A DNA stretch of 64,000 nucleotides from Arenicola marina (lineage: Eukaryota > Annelida > Polychaeta > Arenicolidae), in assembly GCA_964019135.1 (NCBI GenBank), contig OZ025265.1, forward strand, positions 3,602,318-3,666,317. The letters are read 5' to 3'. A program made the translations under genes and the position numbers. Below the pieces are notes generated by a model. The model had not been told where the DNA came from and ran no database searches. It saw nothing but the letters and a program-made list of their open reading frames with translations. Positions within the stretch are counted from its first letter, which is position 1; every line of letters starts with the position of its first letter. Shown here piece after piece: positions 59,640 through 64,000 of this stretch.

Positions 59640-62600
59640 CTAATCATTTTTACAAATATAATAATTAACTAAATGACATTCCAGAGAATACTTCTCGACT
59701 AAGAAATTTTTGACATATCTTGAAAACCCGTCCAGTACATGTGTCTCAATCTTATTCAATATAATATCTGGCATTTGGTTTATGCATCTGGCAACGCGAT
59801 ATCTCAAACATTGTTCGGCAAACTTATGCTTCACACGTGTAACTAGCAGATCATCCTTGTGTCTTGTGTTGTAATTATGCAGGTCCGACAATTTAGAAAT
59901 AGACAATTCAGTTAAAAAATAATCTGGCAGATCACCGTGGAGATACTTGTAATAAAATTTTAGTTGGTGGTAAATCATTATATCAGCCAACTTCAATATA
60001 CTAAATTGTTTAAATAATGGTTCCGAATGAGAAAAATAAGAGCTCTTGGCTATGATACGAGTCGCCTTTTTTTGCAATAGCCTTATACGATCAGCTTGAT
60101 AACCCCATGCTAGAACATTATAATGTAAATGGGGTAGGATTAAAGAGTTGTATATAAGTTTCAGAACATAGGATGGTACGGTATGTTTTAACTTGCACAT
60201 AACTCCAATAACCTTAGATATTTTAGAAGATATCTTGTTAATATGACCATTCCACTTGAGATCCTTCTGAACTGTCAGTCCCAAAAAGTCAAACTCATCT
60301 ACGCACTCTAGAGGTATGTTATTTATAGACAAGTGTGGAATTCTAACAACTTTGCGCGGCATACAAAATATCATAAATTTGGTTTTTGAAACGTTAAGTG
60401 ATAACTCATTTGCACATAGCCAACCGTATATCTTAGAGAGTTCATTATTTAACACATCATCAACAAGCATATTATCAGACGATGACGCAGTCAACGTGCT
60501 ACACAGAGTTGTATCGTCAGCATATACAATGGCTCTAAATAGTTGACTAGCGTGTGACATGTCGTTCACATATATAATAAATAGCAGGGGACCTAGAATA
60601 GAACCTTGAGGTACCCCTCGAGATATTTTCGTTACCGTTGATTTAATATCTCCCAAGTGTACATATTGATGACGATTTGTTAGATAACACTTTAACAAAG
60701 AAATAGCTGGTTCAGATATACCATAGTGTTTTAGCTTATGGATAAGAATATTGTGATTCAAAGTGTCAAACGCCTTCGACAAATCCAGATATATACTGAG
60801 AGGAACCTCGCCCTCATCCAGTTTTTGCAAAGTTCGATCAACTAATTCAAGCGCGGCAAGCTGAGTGGAATGTTTCTTTCTGAAACCATATTGACCGTTG
60901 TAAAAGAGTTTTTCTTTCTGAAAATAGTCATAGATTTGATCATAAATAGTCTTTTCAAATACCTTTGAAATTGCAGGAAGAACCGAGATAGGTCTATAAT
61001 TGTCGATATTGGAAGCATCTCCTTTCTTAAAAACAGGAGTTATCTTTGCAAGTTTCAGTTTGCTGGGGAATATTCCAGTAGATAGCGATTGATTAATGAT
61101 TAAGGCTAATGACTCACTTAGATCTAATTTTAATACCTTAAGTAGTTTCACAGATAGCCCATCATCCCCAGTACTTAGTTTAGGTTTGAGACCGTCGATG
61201 ATTTTTTCTACTGTTGCTTTAGTTATAAGCTTAAAGTTCATTTTGGACTTAACCGGTGATCCGAGGTATTGAGAAAAAGAGGGATGGTCTTCAGTTTGAA
61301 GTCCATTACAGGCTGTCGAACCAACAGAAGAAAAGAATGCATTAAAAGTATTTGTTACGACTACTTTGTCACTAATAAGTTCTCCATTTATGTTAAATTC
61401 CTCCGGCAATGATTTATTCTTCGCCCTATTGTTATTCAGGACTGTGTTAATCGCTTGCCACGTTTTTTTATATCCCCCTTACACTTATCGAAGTAATTAT
61501 AATAGTAGTTTTTTTTGCAGTACGGATACATTGTTTTAAAATATTATTATACGTTTTAAAATTTACATTTAACGTATTATATTGTGAACTGGTAGGTGGA
61601 GTCATCTTAAGTTTCTTATACAATCGATCCTTAAATACAATAGATTTGATGATACCTTTCGAAATCCAGTTTGACTTTTTATGCTTTCTTTTATTAAACT
61701 TCACAACTTTATCCGACAAAAAAGTTTCTTTGGATTTTACTAAGATATCCTATAAGGTATCGTAGTTTGGGTTAGGGTCAGTTCCCAATTCATGGTTTAG
61801 TCTACTAAACACATTTAAACCTTCCACGTGATCAGAAAACGATTTAATTGCAGCAGGATTATTATTTCTAATTGTGACATATGCGGGTGATTTTCTCGTT
61901 GCCTTTTGCTGTATGTCTAGGCTGACAAAATACGGGAAATGGTCTGATATTGATTTCACTAAAATACCAGAAACAGCAGACTGCATGACAGGGGAGATTC
62001 GTACCAGAAAATTATCTAAAAGGGTTCCTTTATACTTTGAAAGTCTTGTTGGAAATGTGATCTTTGGAAAGAACCCAAGGGATGTGATACTGTCAAAATA
62101 AGTACTAAATGCAGCTTTTTCATGGATTTGAAGCAAGTCAATATTGAAATCTCCAGTTACTAATAATTCACCGCTCTTTCTCTCAAAGAGAGATAGTATT
62201 TTAGAAAATTCCTCAGTGAATGTCGAGTAATTCTCGTTAACGTCGCATGGCGGCCTATATATATTTCCCAGTATAATAGTTCTATCAGTTTCCATTACCT
62301 TTATAAATTGACCTTCCCAAATTTCAGAGTCAATAGGAATATCTAAAACCGAGAAGCTTAGCGTATCTTTTAAATATATCATTAGCCCACCATGCTCACT
62401 ACAAGTTTTACCTTTGGATATAAGCGTATATCCATCAATATGTAATAGGGATGTATCTGACATGTCGCTTAACCATGACTCTTGTATGCATAAAGCGGAA
62501 AATTCAATACTTTTCTTACATAACATATCAATCATTATTTGAAGTTCATCGATCTTAGCATTGATACTGGCCACATTCATACTAAGGATGGAAAAATCAC

Positions 62601-62766
62601 CGGTTCTGTTTTGCAGAACAGGATCCAGTTGATCTAACTCATAATAAGGAGAATGCTGAACATATTGGTTAGCAGGGTCTACATCTCGGATATTACCATT
62701 AACTGGGTTTAAAAGTTCAACCAATGAGTTCTTTTTTGCTCCCCCTAACTGTTGCAAAAAAGTCAT
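59640..62766 (-). pseudogene. LINE ORF2, endonuclease plus reverse transcriptase, two breaks
   Basis: Endonuclease (residues about 55-290): SMNVASINAK with the first Asn, CIQESW (Glu96), GDFNID (Asp206, Asn208), DNFLV and SDH (275). An in-frame TAG at 61,750-61,752 follows NYDTL; the same frame continues DILVKSK and the basic linker KFNKRKHKKSNW. A one-base shift in an eight-A run near 61,519 then moves to the RT frame (AKKNYYYNYF expected). RT (59,640-61,409): NYRPISVLPAISKVFEK, motif A YLDLSKAFDTLNH, motif B GVPQGSILGPLLF, motif C YADD, then FLGLTVQKDLKW and a C-terminal region with LPHLHYNVLAWG. All three catalytic Asp residues are present. The start ATG overlaps the stop of the upstream ORF. 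Confidence 0.9.
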
Positions 62767-62960
62767 TTACATTCACAGGCATTAAGTAAAAGCAGAAACA
62801 ATACTTTCATTGCCCCAATGGGACCAACGCGAAAGTGATGGGATGAAGTGAAAATATAATATGCGTCATCCCCGGTCATCTTCAGGGTTTCAATAAATGA
62901 GTTTGTATTTAAACCACCAAATTGTTGTAAAATGATACCGTCAAGATCCATCTCTAACAT
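62763..62960 (-). CDS. Small ORF coupled to LINE ORF2 by ATGA overlap
   Basis: 65 codons, MLEMDLDGIILQQFGG to NACECK. Its TGA stop (62,763-62,765) overlaps the ORF2 start ATG (62,764-62,766) as ATGA, a layout that in some LINEs allows termination-reinitiation. Its LQQFGGLNTNSFIETLK resembles the first residues of ORF2, LQQLGGAKKNSLVELLN, in protein and DNA, so one may be a duplicate of the other. Residues 50-60 are hydrophobic. No known domain. It may be the C-terminal end of a decayed ORF1 or a real leader peptide; sequence above 62,960 is not clearly coding. Confidence 0.55.
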   Translation of the reverse strand: MLEMDLDGIILQQFGGLNTNSFIETLKMTGDDAYYIFTSSHHFRVGPIGAMKVLFLLLLNACECK

Positions 62961-63416
62961 ATGAAAGGTATAGTCGACTTATCATAAAATAAGATACAAT
63001 GTAAGCGATAATAAGTTAAAGATACATAATTGTACCCTGCGCTTGCAAAAACAACTCGTGGGACCAAAAGTGGAAAGAAACACAGAAAAAAAAACAAAAG
63101 CATAAATATATATACAGTTAGGTTCACCCGTGTTGAACATACGGGGAACCAGTTGGTGCCTTGTATTCGCGGCAACATGAGCAAGAAAAAAGGGGGGTGG
63201 GTTGGTGAGGGGAGTCGGGAGAGATGAGAGTTGGGGGTGGACATGGAAATAGACATGTGAGAGTTGATCGGTCAGGTGTGGTCTCACTACGCTTGGGCAG
63301 GTTCGCTGAGGGGTATTTAAGCGTTTATAATAAAGTGGAGCGCTTAACGCAGGGGAGATAAGTTTGAAGTCACATGAAACATACATGAGCAATAGCCGTA
63401 CAGTCGCGGTGAACAC

Positions 63417-64000
63417 ACTGGCGGTTTAGCCTGTAATAATTGGGGAGTGAAAGACCACGGGACGGATATCAGGCACTTTACCTGGCTTTAACTGTACATT
63501 TTGGAGTGACTGAAGAAGAGAGACGTACGTTAGAGAGGTATAACCTAGCCTGAACGTTCAGACGTTACAGTTTGACAGTCTGATGCTGACTGTAACGTCT
63601 GAACTCATCGCGTAGAATTGCTGTTCGGCCGCAAATTTTTGCCTTTAGCACAAATACTCACATGAATCCAAAAAAATTGATATCCTAAACTTGTTCTATG
63701 GTAACTTATTTAGTTCCGTGAAATATGGATTCGTGCCAACTCGTCGCCAATTTTGTATAAACGACAACTTTTAATTCTGTCACAAAAGTGTTTTGCCGCT
63801 CGCCGCCATGTTGATGTGTCATTCATACCCTCAGCGCCGCTAGTGAGCGACAGCGGAGTTATAATTCTAGAGGTCATCGTACGCTAATCTCTCTACTCGG
63901 TCGTTCAAAAATTGCCATTACAATGTCTTTCACGATCATTTCTCGGACACATTTAACCACGATTTCCATTTAGGGGTACCAAAGTCTTTCACAACACGTT
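63417..64000. other. Unannotated right end
   Basis: Contains a perfect 16-bp inverted repeat (63,556-63,604). No open frame or element recognised. The decayed LINE interrupted at 59,339 is not seen to resume here. Confidence 0.4.
63556..63604. repeat. Perfect 16-bp inverted repeat with 17-nt loop
   Basis: GTTCAGACGTTACAGT (63,556-63,571) and its exact reverse complement ACTGTAACGTCTGAAC (63,589-63,604). The left arm starts within the 12-bp palindrome CTGAACGTTCAG (63,551-63,562). Confidence 0.9.

Larger units (their letters stand above)
59340..63416 (-). mobile_element. Jockey/CR1-type LINE, near full length, minus strand
   Basis: Read on the minus strand: a probable 5' region (above about 62,960; 5' end not determined), a 65-codon ORF, ORF2 with endonuclease and RT (62,766-59,640), and a 300-bp 3' UTR with a hairpin, AAATAAATG and an (ATTGA)4 tail ending at 59,340. 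RT motif B is GVPQGSILGPLLF and the tail is a short tandem repeat rather than poly(A), both as in CR1/L2-related clades. The endonuclease is apurinic type. Only one stop and one frameshift interrupt ORF2, and all catalytic residues stand, so this is a fairly young copy. No target-site duplication was found. No ORF1 protein of known type is visible upstream. Confidence 0.87.

Noticed and set aside
62982-63416. 144-codon and 100-codon minus-strand open frames as LINE ORF1
   Set aside because: No zinc-knuckle, coiled-coil or esterase-like features, and overlapping frames are open; more likely 5' UTR or flank.

Overview
This window is eukaryotic, probably from a non-vertebrate animal. The evidence is two-ORF non-LTR retrotransposons (LINEs) of invertebrate type, small inverted-repeat DNA transposons (MITEs), tRNA-derived SINE heads, and very heavy minisatellite content. 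I recognised no host gene, rRNA gene or functional tRNA gene. Species cannot be fixed from sequence alone; a marine invertebrate (for example a lancelet or a mollusc) is a guess.

Layout. 1-16,941 is one huge 18-bp minisatellite, about 940 units, that runs off the left edge. It contains kilobase-scale higher-order duplications at offsets of about 1.35, 2.19, 4.38 and 6.57 kb. Three unrelated arrays follow after short spacers: 20-bp units (17,256-18,040), 17-bp units (18,187-20,591) and 18-bp units (20,839-21,216). The G-rich strand is minus in the first array and plus in the next two. More minisatellites (65, 26, 20, 51, 36, 37, 18 and about 12 bp units) are scattered to 58 kb. Together the arrays fill roughly 27 kb, about 40% of the window.

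Mobile elements. A full-length L1/Tx1-like LINE occupies 23,189-28,726 between 13-bp target-site duplications. Its ORF1 is intact; its ORF2 has two frameshifts, one stop, and Glu in place of the first catalytic Asp of the reverse transcriptase. Three MITEs lie at 29,487-29,858 (TTAA flanks), 35,276-35,586 (TA flanks, long terminal inverted repeats) and 35,672-35,870. An old, decayed LINE with QGC-type RT is scattered over 55,946-59,339, with a 1.2-kb minisatellite inside it. It is interrupted at 59,340 by a younger minus-strand LINE of the Jockey/CR1 type, whose catalytic residues are intact and which has one stop and one A-run frameshift. This younger LINE has a small upstream ORF joined to its ORF2 by an ATGA stop/start overlap, and a 3' hairpin followed by an (ATTGA)n tail.

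The remaining stretches (21.2-23.2, 28.7-31.3, 32.3-36.4, 37.4-48.4, 50.3-55.9 and 63.3-64.0 kb) look intergenic or intronic. Long open frames inside arrays are by-products of periodic sequence. The strongest leads are the higher-order structure of the 18-bp array, the coupled ORFs and 3' hairpin of the minus-strand LINE, the MITEs, and two perfect hairpins at 52,035 and 63,556.
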